From contig JBBMOA010000008.1 of NCBI GenBank assembly GCA_037954235.1, positions 533,501 to 597,500 of the forward strand: 64,000 nucleotides of DNA, given 5' to 3'. Below, piece after piece: positions 45,397-55,057 of the stretch (positions within the stretch are counted from its first letter, which is position 1; each line of letters begins with the position of its first letter). Both the position numbers and the translations under genes were made by a program. The notes under the pieces were generated by a model. It did not search any database. It saw only the letters and a program-made list of their open reading frames with translations, and had not been told where the DNA came from. Source of the stretch: Aulostomus chinensis (lineage: Eukaryota; Chordata; Actinopteri; Syngnathiformes; Aulostomidae).

Positions 45397-45681
45397 TTAT
45401 TTTTTAGTGGGGTGTTTAGTTGAGCAAATTAAACATGTAAAACAGAATATGACTCCTGGCCCTCTAGTTTCATCTTCTGGATGGTATCTTGTAAGATGTG
45501 TGTGTAGGGCATTCAAAGTTTTGAAGGTGCATGGGCAATCATGAACAAGACAAGGTACCGAATTTCCAATTTCAAATGTCCTGTGCTGTAGACTGTAATG
45601 TGTCAGAAGATTACCCCTTGTTGTCTCTATGAATCCACAGATTTTACACTGCCATCTCATCTGGCGACACCTGGAAGACAA
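45397..45681 (-). pseudogene. Two-C2H2 zinc-finger exon of the transposase-like gene
   Basis: The minus-strand frame starts MSSRCRQMRWQCKICGF. Finger 1 is C-x2-C-x12-H-x4-H (CKIC to HYSLQH) and finger 2 is C-x4-C-x12-H-x4-H (CLVHDC to HLTRYH), both with complete ligands. It lies upstream of the acidic start of the main transposase-like frame in the same strand, so I take it as a 5' exon and likely DNA-binding part of that protein; splicing was not proven. It could instead be a separate small DNA-binding protein. This exon shows no stop. Confidence 0.6.
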
Positions 45682-46850
45682 TGCAGAAAGAATAAATTAG
45701 TGAGTGAAATACAGTTGATAAGAGGGGATGAAGTAAAAAGGAGCAGTTTCTGCTTTTCAGCAGGCGAAAAGCAGTAATGTGCGAGGCCGTGTCGGGTGAC
45801 TGCTGGCGCAAGTCTCACAGTCACAGTCAATGTGTGACTTAGCAGCTCTGGGCTAACAGCTCGAGATTGTGCTCGCGAAGCTCAAAGCTGTCATGCTCGG
45901 CTGCGTTACGAAAGTACGGTTAAAGACGCTGTCACAGTCAGTTTCTGTCCTCGCATTATTCGATACACTTTATCTACGTTTTGCTGCTGAATGAGAAAAC
46001 GAGCTCCGCGCTCGCCACTTTGAATGCTAGCGTCCCTTCCCCCAAACGAGTGATTCCTCTCGGCGTTTGCACGTTTTACATTTCAGTTACAGTAGATGCA
46101 GCTCTTAAACGTTAAACCATTGACACACTGACCCAACGTTTTTGTAAGATAACTCTGGTTAACGTTTATGATATTGGGAGAATTGATTATACGTTACCTG
46201 CCCGGTAAGAAGACCGACACAAAGAGGAAGTAAAGCCAACGGAATTACCGTGAGCACGTTTAGAAAATAAAATCCTCGTCTTACACAGCGTGGTATCCCT
46301 CGATAGCACCTTAATCCCCCGTGAATGGAAACGAAAATCCTTCAACATAAACACGATTTACTTTCCACCGCAATTTACTGAGACAGCGAGTCTGTATAAC
46401 ATATTTTCCTTAAGCAATATTGAAAACTTCTTAGTGGAAGTACTAATCAGTAACTTTGAAAATAAAAGCCCATGGTTTTGCAAGCGTAAATACGGTAAAT
46501 AATCTTGATATTTTCCTGATATCGTTGCTTTAATGCCATCACACTATAGTCTTCATTAACATAACACGCACAATTTACTTTTCTGCCACGTCCATGTCTG
46601 TGTCTCTCTGTACCACGATGACTGCGAATATCGTTTTGTAACGTCGTCTAGCACGCACACGCATAAGTCTTCATTAACATTACAGTATAAACAGAATAAA
46701 TCTCCTTACCTTTGTCAACCAAGTGAATTTGATAACTGAGCACCAGATATCTGCACTTTCTTTGTCTTGTGACGAGACGACAACCTGCTGAATTCAAAAG
46801 AAGAAAAAAGGCACAAAATAACAGGAAGTGCCTGTCAATTAAAATCTGAC
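45682..46850. other. 5' region of the CACTA-like element
   Basis: No long frame. 45,770-46,060 is CpG-containing and GC-richer than the rest of the element, followed by AT-rich sequence. It probably holds the promoter and 5' untranslated region of the minus-strand genes; no TATA box was assigned. Confidence 0.35.
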
Positions 46851-47074
46851 TGATTCTATTGAGTTGGATTTATTCAAAATTCTCTTGATTTAGAATTACA
46901 TAAACATAAAGGCTATAATTAACGGAACGAAAATGAGTAGATTTTATTTCAAACATTTTTGTATGAAAGTTACTTAAACAATTGCTTCAAAATCAAGGAC
47001 GAATTTATATTTAATAAATTTAATCAAATATATTAAGTAAAATGTAAATGACCACAGAATCATTTATTACAGTG
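46851..47074. promoter_or_regulatory. Right subterminal repeats of the CACTA-like element
   Basis: Contains ATTGAGTTGG (46,858), TGAGTAGATT (46,933), GTTACTTAAAC (46,970) and ATTAAGTAAAA (47,030), the same motif as at the left end, and closes with the terminal repeat. Confidence 0.55.
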
Positions 47075-47317
47075 TAGCTCTGAACCATTGCTAGCTATGC
47101 TGCTACAGGCTGAGACTGCTGGGGGACACATCAGGTTACATGGAGCCCTCCCCTCCTCTCTCCTCCTCTCCTCTCATTACTTGTTGCACTTTGTAGTTTG
47201 TCCTTGGTGTCTCGCAGTCTCTCTGTGTTTCCACAGATCCACCAGAGCTCCAACTAACGCCTGCATCGCCCCCCCCCCCTTTTATTCCCTACTGTTAAAC
47301 CGGCCTGCGCTCCCCTT

Positions 47318-47866
47318 CCATGAACCAGTCTACCATCCAGTCCCCCATCAAGCTGGCTTGCTCTCCCTGCCTCCCCTTCCATGAACCAGTCGACCATCCA
47401 GTCCCCCATCAAGCTGGCTTGCTCTCCCTGCCTCCCCTTCCATGAACCAGTCTACCATCCAGTCCCCCATCAAGCTGGCTTGCTCTCCCTGCCTCCCCTT
47501 CCATGAACCAGTCTACCATCCAGTCCCCCATCAAGCTGGCTTGCTCTCCCTGCCTCCCCTCCCATGAACCAGTCTACCATCCAGTCCCCCATCAAGCTGG
47601 CTTGCTCTCCCTGCCTCCCCTTCCATGAACCAGTCTACCATCCAGTCCCCCATCAAGCTGGCTTGCTCTCCCTGCCTCCCCTCCCATGAACCAGTCTACC
47701 ATCCAGTCCCCCATCAAGCTGGCTTGCTCTCCCTGCCTCCCCTTCCATGAACCAGTCTACCATCCAGTCCCCCATCAAGCTGGCTTGCTCTCCCTGCCTC
47801 CCCTTCCATGAACCAGTCTACCATCCAGTCCTCCATCAAGCTGGCTTGCTCTCCCTGCCTCCCCTT
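47318..47866. repeat. 61-bp VNTR, nine units, in L2 3' untranslated region
   Basis: Nine copies of a 61-bp unit starting CCATGAACCAGTCTACCATC, with few substitutions (CTTCC/CTCCC, CCCCC/CCTCC, GTCTACC/GTCGACC). The same unit occurs twelve times in the L2 copy at 55,674-56,405. Confidence 0.94.
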
Positions 47867-48156
47867 CCAGAAGCTTCCTTCCTCAGCTGTTATTAACATT
47901 TCCATGTTTCCTCCATTCTGTGTTATAAACTGTTTTCTTGTCTGTACCAACATCTCCTGCACGTCTGTCCCTCCTGGTGAGGGATCCTCCTCCCCTCCTC
48001 ACCCTCAGGTTTCTCCCATTTTTCCCTGTTAAAGGTTTTCTGTGGAGTTTCTCCTCAGTCGATGTGAGGCTCTGAGGGCAGAGGATGTTGTTATGATGCC
48101 ATGAAGCCTGGAGACAAACTGGTGGGGAAAACAGGCTACAAAGAAAACTGCCTTGC

Positions 48157-50231
48157 ATTTCGCTGGACCAGGAAAAGGCATTTGACCGTGTTGAACACCG
48201 CTTTCTATGGAAAACCATGGCAAGGTTTGGGTTCGGCATGAGTTTTATTGCCAAGATCCAGGCATTGTACGCAGGCATTGAGTCTATACTGAAGCTGAAC
48301 GGCAGTCTGTGTGCTCCCTTCAGGGTGTGTAGAGGCGTCCGGCAGGGCTGCGCTCTGTCCGGCATGCTTTATGCACTCTCCCTGGAACCCCTCCTCTGCA
48401 GGATACGTTCAAGCATTGCTGGTTTGGTTGTACCTGGTTTTAATAAGAACATTGTTTTATCCGCTTATGCTGACGACATTACAGTAATGATAAAAAAATC
48501 AAAAAGATGTTGACATTTTACATAAATTAATTAACTCTTTTAATATTTTATCAACTGCGAAGGTAAACTGGAACAAAAGCGAAGCCCTTGCTGTCGGTCA
48601 GTGGAGCGGTGGTCTCCCAGTGCTGCTCCAGAACCTGCTCTGGAAGAAGTCAGGATTCAAATATCTGGGAGTATTCCTGGGAGACGCAAAGGAAATTGAA
48701 AAGAACTGGGGAGACATCCTGGCTAAGATTGAAGGAAAAATAAAGAAATGGAGATGGTTGCGCCCCCAGATGTCCTATGGAGGTCGCGTCCTGGTGGCCA
48801 ACAACATTGTAGCTTCAACGCTGTGGCACCGACTGGTACGTCTGGAGCCGCCACCAGGACTTTTAGACAAAATTCAAAGACTATTAGTGGATTTCTTCTG
48901 GGACAATAAACACTGGGTTCCAAAGGGGGTTTTATCTTTGCCGAGAGAGGAGGGGGGACAGGGCCTCATCCACGTAGCCAGCAGAACTGCCACCTTCACA
49001 GTACAGTTTGTTCAAAGGCGTCTAACAGGTCCGGCAGATCTGATGTGGAGAGAACTGGCCAGCTGCATGTTCAGACGGGTGAGTAACCTGGGACTGGATG
49101 CTGCTCTGTTTTAATCTATTTTAAACTACCTGGTAGCTGGATACCTCCTTTTTATAAAAGCCTTCTTATGCCATGGGCCCTTTTTAAGAGCAGTTCAGGT
49201 AAGAGCTCTAATTCTCTGTTTGGGCTTTTAAATCAACCCCTTATCCATGGTGCCAGACTAGACATCTCCCGAGAGGCCATGCCGGGCTTGACCACAGCGC
49301 TGATCTGCACCAGGACTCTCCAGTTGAAGCAGGTGGTGGATGCAGCTGGACGGGCGCTGAAAACTGCCGAGGCGTTGGGGATGCTCCTGGGGGATCCACC
49401 AGAAACATGAAGAGAGTCCTTGAGCTGTGGAAAAGGAGGCTCACAGAAGCAGAAAGGCTTCTCTTGGCAAGGTATGGCAGAGGGACAGAGCCAAACCAAG
49501 GAGATCCTTTCCCTGAACTCCACCTGAATCCCCAGCTTGGTGAAGCCTCCGGCCCACTACTGGAGAAGGCCAGAGCAACAACCCTCCACACAGAGAACAA
49601 AAAGACCCTCTACTACAATTGCATGAAGGTGATCTGCAGGAGAGAACTGGACAAGAGGGCAATGTGCGCATGGAGTGACAGGCTCAGTGGAGATGGAGCA
49701 GCTCCATGCTGGAAAGTTCCCCCCCCCCCAAAACCAGACGGCAGACCTCCAGTGGAGGATACTACACGGTGCCATTGCCTGCAACGCCGTGGTCTCTGTC
49801 TTTAACCCTGCTGTGTCAAATGCCTGCCCATTTTGTGGTCACCCTGAAACAATTTTTAGGTTTTTATCGAGTGTGAGAGACTGTCGGGTTTCCTCACTCT
49901 TTTAGCTCAGGTTTTTAACTGATTTAACGGTCAGTTCTCAGAGAACACGTTCATTTATGGTGTTTCAGGAAAGAAAATCAGGGAAAAGAAATGGCAGCTC
50001 CTCAACTTTGTGTCTGGCACAGCAAAGCTGGCCATATACGTGTTCAGGTCAGGACGCGGCCTCTGTGTGGCGCTGCAACGTGAGGTGCAGACTGAGGCTG
50101 GAGTTTGGTTTTTATAAAATGTCCGATGACCTGCAAACTTTTATCGAAACCTGGTGCCATAATGGTATTTTATGCGCTATTAAAGACAACAACATTTTAC
50201 ACTTTACTGAATTTTTAAAAAAACTAAATTA
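48157..50231 (+). pseudogene. Tx1 LINE ORF2, 3' part: RT palm and C-terminal domain
   Basis: Continues the RT interrupted at 37,095. It begins ISLDQEKAFDRVEHRFLWK (48,157-48,213), then GSLCAPFRVCRGVRQGCALSGMLYALSLEP (48,300-48,390) and the catalytic box SAYADDITVM (near 48,465). After a frameshift near 48,510 come SGFKYLGVFLGD (near 48,655), a WRWLRPQMSYGGRVLVANN stretch and the tryptophan-rich DFFWDNKHWVPKGVLSLPREEGGQGL (48,888-48,965). A cysteine/histidine-containing end (NACPFCGHPETIFRFL, near 49,825-49,870) resembles the CCHC-type C-terminal region of L1/Tx1 ORF2. Frameshifts occur near 49,115, 49,410 and 49,900. All catalytic RT residues seem present, but the frame is broken. Confidence 0.82.
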
Positions 50232-50336
50232 GTGACAAATTGTAGAAAAAGAATGTGTTTTAAATGTGTTGTTTTTAATCGTGCTTTAAGTGTGGAAACG
50301 ACATTTCTCAAATAAAGTTGAGTTGAAAAATCAAAT

Positions 50337-50347
50337 CTTCTTCTTCT
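50337..50347. repeat. (TTC)n at the 3' edge of the Tx1 LINE
   Basis: CTTCTTCTTCT follows the AAATCAAAT end of the element. Confidence 0.8.
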
Positions 50348-50532
50348 AATGTGTGTATACAGGAGGCCAGAGGGTCAAACATCATCAGGGTAGTGGTGCA
50401 CGGCGCCACTTCGCATTGTTTATTTGTGTTACATTGATTTTTATTCTGTGCGTCTTTAAATTTAATCCCTTCATTTTTCATTTCGCGAAATTTGATGATA
50501 CAAAAATTTCATAACACCCCTACTACAGATGC

Positions 50533-51380
50533 TGCTTCTTAAGTGATGCTGCTCTATATTGAGCCTAGTGAGTTACTCAAAATTAAACAAATATTGTACT
50601 TCTGGTGCTATCTAGTCTTATTCCAAGGGACCAGAGGAAGTACATTCGACAGTTCTATCGATACTACAGATCCTATCTATCCCACAGTGACGTGGCAGAA
50701 AATAAGGAATTCTGATGATCTCCTCTGAAAGAGACAACAAGGAAACCGACACTCAGCTTTGTTTCCTGTACACCTGGTCTCATGCCTGATGCTCGTTTGG
50801 ACTGAGGAGAGGCTGGTCGCTGATGGAGACAGGAAGTCAGAAGTCACCATGGTGATGTGAAATCAGCTGTGTGTATCCACTCATCATCAGAGCCTGCAGC
50901 ATCCAAATGCAGCGCTCCCGCCACCTGCATACACAGATCACACTTTCTTTGGCGTCCAGAGGTCATAGTGACTACACTACACCTACCGCTGGATCGATGA
51001 ACCGTGTTCTCTACTTTCTGTTTTTATAACCTGTCTGCTGGCCCACTGGGTTTGAACGGATAATGTTTGAGACTTTGAACTCATAGGTTTTTAGAACTGA
51101 AGAAGCTTTTTGTTTATTCAAAGAAACATATAAAAGGTTTTACCTGATGGAAAATGATGGACATATTTAGGCTGAAATCATCAACCAATCAGTGCGGAAC
51201 ACTATGGCGAAACAGATTTGGACAGCAGCTGGACTGGAAATCACTGCTGCAACAGTGACAAGAGGCCGTGAAATCAATTCAGTAAACTTCCAGAAAACTT
51301 TATTTCTTCCTGTGGGGAGCGATCGGGGGAGCAGAGGGCGGTGCAGTTGATTATACAACAACAACATGATGGCCCTGGGA
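50533..51380. other. No gene recognised
   Basis: Right flank of the nest. Nothing supported on either strand. Confidence 0.35.
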
Positions 51381-51384
51381 CGCT

Positions 51385-51480
51385 CCAGGGTGAACCCCGC
51401 CTCTCACCCAACATCAGCTGGGATAGGCTCCACCCCCGACCCTTAACGGATAAACTGTATAAAAAATGGATGGATGGATG
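51385..51480 (+). mobile_element. SINE 3' scrap
   Basis: GGTGAACCCCGCCTCTCACC, then GGGATAGGCTCCACCCCCGAC, ending (ATGG)n at 51,467-51,480. This is the 3' end of a SINE related to the one at 58,221; the tRNA head is absent. Confidence 0.6.
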
Positions 51481-52339
51481 AACGATTGATGATAGATGGA
51501 TGATGGATGGATAAGAAGAAGGAGCTTTATTGACGATGGAGAGAGTACATCAGAATCGTAGAAAATCATTTGCACATGTTGACGTTCACCAGCCTCTTGT
51601 TCAGTCACATGACAGCTAACTCACTCTGGTGCTGCGAGGGCACATTGGTGTTGAACAAATGAAGAAGAAGTACCACAAAATATCTTCATTATAGTACTGC
51701 AATATTATCAGCAGTGATAGTGAAGTACAGAGAGGTAGTTATCCATGGTGTAAAGTTTGTCTGGATGTGAGGAAGAGGAGGAGGCAGGATGACGAAGGGT
51801 GGAGCTGCAGGGGAGATAAAATTATTAAATAATTGAAAGTAATGATGAGGTGGGAAAGGCTGGAGAGGTGGAGGACAGGGAGAGTGGAGAGGCAGAGGAA
51901 GAGTGGTAGATAAAAGGGGTATTTTGAAGGGATTAGATATAAACCCTGTGATAAGAATATAATCTGAGACGCAGGCAGGAAGGGGAGCTGCGAGGAGGTG
52001 TGATGCATCTACCTGGAAAAGTTCTGACAAGTGGATCAGAGGATGAGGCAGAGAATAATGGGAGCGTGTAAGTGGGAGCCAGAGCGGAGCATCTCGCAAA
52101 AGAAGGTTATTTGTGTGTCACTGTGTAATGGGATTTTTTTGTTGTGGGAACCATTGAGACCAGGCCAGATGAGTACCTGTTCACATGATGAGATTTCAGC
52201 GCTGCCGCCCCACAGGAGACGCTCCTCTCTGCACTCGTTTGATTTTGCCTTTGATGGAAAAAGGGAACTTGTTTTTCCCCCTCAACGGCCCAGTTAAGTG
52301 GCTGATTAGAGCCGAGTTCTGTGGGGGACGTGAGACTAG
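51481..52339. other. No gene recognised
   Basis: A/G-rich sequence with frames of up to 136 codons on the minus strand that show no family resemblance. Confidence 0.35.
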
Positions 52340-52607
52340 ACACACGGGACCAGGCAGTCCCAGGTAGTGCCAGGTAGTGCCAGGTAGTGCCAAGTAGTCC
52401 CAGGTAGTGCCAGGTAGTGCCAGGTAGTCCCAGGTAGTGCCAGGTAGTCCCAGGTAGTGCCAGGTAGTGCCAGGTAGTGCCAGGTAGTCCCAGGTAGTGC
52501 CAGGTAGTCCCAGGTAGTGCCAGGTAGTGCCAGGTAGTGCCAGGTAGGCCCAGGTAGTGCCAGGTAGTGCCAGGTAGGCCCAGGTAGTGCCAGGTAGTCC
52601 CAGGTAG
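52340..52607. repeat. 10-bp minisatellite
   Basis: About 26 units of CCAGGTAGTG or CCAGGTAGTC in mixed order. Minus-strand frames reading PGTTWHYLGL are repeat translations. Confidence 0.94.
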
Positions 52608-54360
52608 TGTATGTGTGTGTGTATGTGTGTGTATGTGTTTGTGTGTGTATGTGTCTGTGTGTGTGTGTGTGTTTGTGTATGTGTGCATGTGTTTGTGTGT
52701 GTGTGTATGTGTGTGTGAATGTGTTTGTGTATGTCTGTGTTTGTGTTTGTGTGTGTGTATGTGTTAGTGTGTATGTGTGTATGTGTTTGTGTTTGTGTGT
52801 ATGTGTGTTTGTGTGTGTATGTTTTTGTGTGTGTATGTGTTTGTGTGTATGTGTTTGTGTATGTGTGTATATGTGTTAGTGTGTGTGTGTTTGTGTATGT
52901 GTTTGTGTATGTGTTTGTGTGTGTATGTGTGTGTGTATGTCTTTGTGTATGTGTGTGTATATGTGTGTGTACATGTGTTTGTGTGTGTAGGGGTTAGTGT
53001 GTATATGTGTGTATGTGTATTTGTATGTGTGTATGTGTTTATGTGTGTGTTTGTGTGTATGTGTTAGTGTGTATGTGTGTGTATGTGTTTGTGTGTGTAT
53101 GTGTCTGTATGTTTGTGTGTGTATGTGTTAGTGTATGTGTTTGTGTATGTGTGTATGTGTGTATGTGTATGTGTGTTTGTGTGTGTATGTGTTAGTGTGT
53201 ATGTTTGTGTACGTGTGTGTATGTGTGTGTAAATGTGTTTGTGTGTGTGTGTGCTTGTGTGTGCATGTTTTAGTGTGGATGTGTTTGTGTATGTGTGCAT
53301 GTGTGTGTGAATGTGTTTTTGTATGTGTGTTTGTGTGTGTGTATATGTGTGTGTATGTGTTAGTGTGTATGTGTGTGTATGTGTGTATGAATGTGTTTTT
53401 GTATGTGTTTGTGTGTGTGTATATGTGTGTGTATGTGTTAGTATGTGTGTGTTTGTGTGTGTTTGTGTATGTGTGTGTGTTTGTGTGTGTATGTTAGTGT
53501 GTATGTCTTTGTGTATGTGTGTGTATATGTGTGTGTACATGTGTTTGTGTGTGTAGGGGTTAGTGTGTATATGTGTGTATGTGTTTTTGTATGTGTGTAT
53601 GTGTTTGTGTGTGTGTGTTTGTGTGTATGTGTGTGTATGTGTTTGTGTGTTTGTGTCTGTGTGTTTGTGTGTGTATGTGTTTGTGTATGTGTTTGTGTAT
53701 GTGTATGTGTTAGTGTGTATGTGTGTTTGTGTGTATGTGTTTGTGTGTATGTGTTTGTGTGTGTGTTTGTGTGTGCGTGTTTGTGTGTATGTTTGTGTAT
53801 GTGTTTATGTATGTATGTGTGTATATGTTTGAGTGTATGTGTTAGTGTGTATGTGTATGTGTGGATGTGTTTGTGCATGTGTGCTTGTGTGTTTGTGTGT
53901 GTATGTGAATGTGTGCTTGTGTGTGTATGTGTATGTGTGCTTATGTGTGTGGGTGTATGTGTGCTTGTGTGTATGTGTATGTGTGCTTGTGTGTGTATGT
54001 GTGCTTGTGTGTGTGTATGTGTGGATGTGTTTGTGCATGTGTGCTTGTGTGTATGTGTGTATGTGTATGTGTGCTTGTGTGTATGTGTTAGTGTGTATGT
54101 GTGGATGTGTTTGTGCATGTGTGCTTGTGTGTATGTGTGTGTATGTGAATGTGTGCTTGTGTGTGTGTATGTGTGCTTGTGTGTGTATGTGTGCTTGTGT
54201 GTGTATGTGTGCCTGTGTGTGTGTGTGTGTGCTTGTGTGTGTATGTGTGTATGTGTATGTGTGCTTGTGTGTGTGTATGTGTGCTTGTGTGTGTGTATGT
54301 GTGCTTGTGTGTATGTGTGCTTGTGTGTGTATGTGTGCTTGTGTGTGTGTGTGTATGTGA
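52608..54360. repeat. 1.75-kb TG/TATG/TTTG array
   Basis: Continuous TGTG, TATG, TTTG and, towards the right, GCTTG units with no unique sequence. Higher-order duplicates are visible (for example a long GTGTATATGTGTGTGTACATG block at 52,955 and 53,523). Frames on both strands (CVCVCV and HTHTHK) are low-complexity translations. Confidence 0.95.
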
Positions 54361-55057
54361 AGTAGTAAAACAGTCTGAGTTGCTCCTTCAACTCCTGATC
54401 TCCAGTCTCCTGTTCGTTTCCCCACAGGTGGTGAAAGCAGATTCAGGGTCTGGCTCACAGCAGCAATACAAAAAAAGCTGAGCACCCTGCCCTAAAAAGT
54501 GTCTCTCTTCTAACATCAGGGACTTGGAGTGAAAAAAAATAATTGGGATGTGAATCTAAAAAACAGAGACACTTAAGTGTGAAAAAGATGTCAATTGTTT
54601 GTTTTTTGTAAAAAAAAAAGATGTAAAAAGCTAAGTTAGCTGTAAAAAGCCGAAGTTGGGAGTTTGTTTTGGAAAAATGTTCAAGCTGAGATGTTCTGCT
54701 GCAATAAAAGTGTCTCACTGCGCACTGACTGGTGTTTGTCTCACAGCATACACAGCATAAGAACAACATCCAATGCCCTCAGACCCTCACATTCACTGAG
54801 GAAGAAACCCCCAAAAAGAATGGGAGCCACCTCAGGGTTAGCAGCAGAGGAGGGATCCCATGTATTTGGTAACGAATGACAGAACTGCTGCAGACCAAGT
54901 GCTGCATCTGTGTGTGTGTCAGCGGTGTTGCAGTAGAAATTGAGACTGTAGTAACTGGTGCATTAAGAAACCCTGCATTTAAGAGCAGCCTCACTGGAAC
55001 GTCCAGCCCAAAGGCACCAGCAAAACAATGGATGAAAAGAACAAATAGGTTGCAGCC
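54361..55057. other. Unassigned, with a minus-strand L2 3' scrap
   Basis: 54,745-54,815 (CATAAGAACAACATCCAATGCCCTCAGACC, then CACTGAGGAAGAAAC) is the complement of the L2 3' end. No gene in the rest. Confidence 0.4.

Larger units (their letters stand above)
37548..47074 (-). mobile_element. 9.5-kb CACTA-like DNA transposon with two genes
   Basis: Exactly 9,527 bp. It begins CACTGTAAAAACAGATAC and ends with the complement, CACTGTAATAAATGATTC when read inward, an imperfect terminal repeat of about 18 bp. The host site is duplicated TA, as shown by the empty L2 paralogue at 55,318-55,319. CACTA/EnSpm (CMC) elements begin CACTA or CACTG and make 2-3 bp duplications, so this is the best fit. Both ends carry TTGAGTA/TTAAGTA subterminal repeats. 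Two minus-strand genes fill it: a zinc-finger/transposase-like gene (43,208-45,681) and an accessory gene (38,881-42,915). Both have disabling mutations, so this copy is not autonomous. Confidence 0.83.
37096..48156 (+). mobile_element. 5'-truncated L2 LINE inserted in Tx1, itself split by the CACTA-like element
   Basis: The left part (37,096-37,547) encodes the L2 C-terminus: LDHCNSLLSGCPNNSLKSLQ, LVQNAAARVLMGV (near 37,150), LLTHQALNDEAPSSLKELI (37,265-37,320) and ALCSQNAGLLVTPS (near 37,345). The right part (47,075-48,156) is its 3' untranslated region with nine 61-bp repeats and the terminal CTGCCTTGC. The two parts join without gap in the paralogue at 55,058-56,700. Own length is about 1.5 kb. 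No duplication flanks it; a few Tx1 bases seem lost at the site. Confidence 0.85.
33766..50336 (+). mobile_element. Tx1-type LINE in a (TTC)n tract, split by L2 plus CACTA
   Basis: Plus-strand LINE of the L1-related Tx1 clade with ORF1 (zinc knuckle) and ORF2 (endonuclease and RT). Its own length is about 5.5 kb once the 37,096-48,156 insertion is removed. The coding sequence breaks after LLGINTG at 37,095 and continues with ISLDQEKAFDRVEHRF at 48,157, one nearly unbroken RT domain. The 3' end has AATAAAGTTGAG (near 50,310) and no poly(A). (TTC)n lies on both sides. Tx1-clade families specific for (TTC)n or (TC)n microsatellites are known in fish (Kibi and Koshi, as I remember), so the site is meaningful. 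Confidence 0.85.
31232..50524 (-). mobile_element. hAT transposon hosting all insertions of the nest
   Basis: The left end TAGGGGTG (31,232-31,239) and right end CACCCCTA (50,517-50,524) are inverted repeats of hAT type. The flanks are CTACAGAT at 31,224-31,231 and CTACAGAT at 50,525-50,532, a perfect 8-bp duplication, which is the hAT signature length. The element's own sequence survives only as three pieces: 31,232-31,415, 33,355-33,765 and 50,348-50,524, less than 0.8 kb. The middle piece carries a BED-finger-like scrap on the minus strand. The other roughly 18.5 kb consists of later insertions. It is immobile as it stands. Confidence 0.85.

Noticed and set aside
47714..47962. Minus-strand frame with repeated GGLDGRLVHGR motifs
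   Set aside because: Translation of the 61-bp VNTR of the L2 3' region.
52607..54485. Many long frames reading CVCVCV, HTHTHK or WHYLGL
   Set aside because: Produced by TG-rich and 10-bp tandem repeats on both strands.
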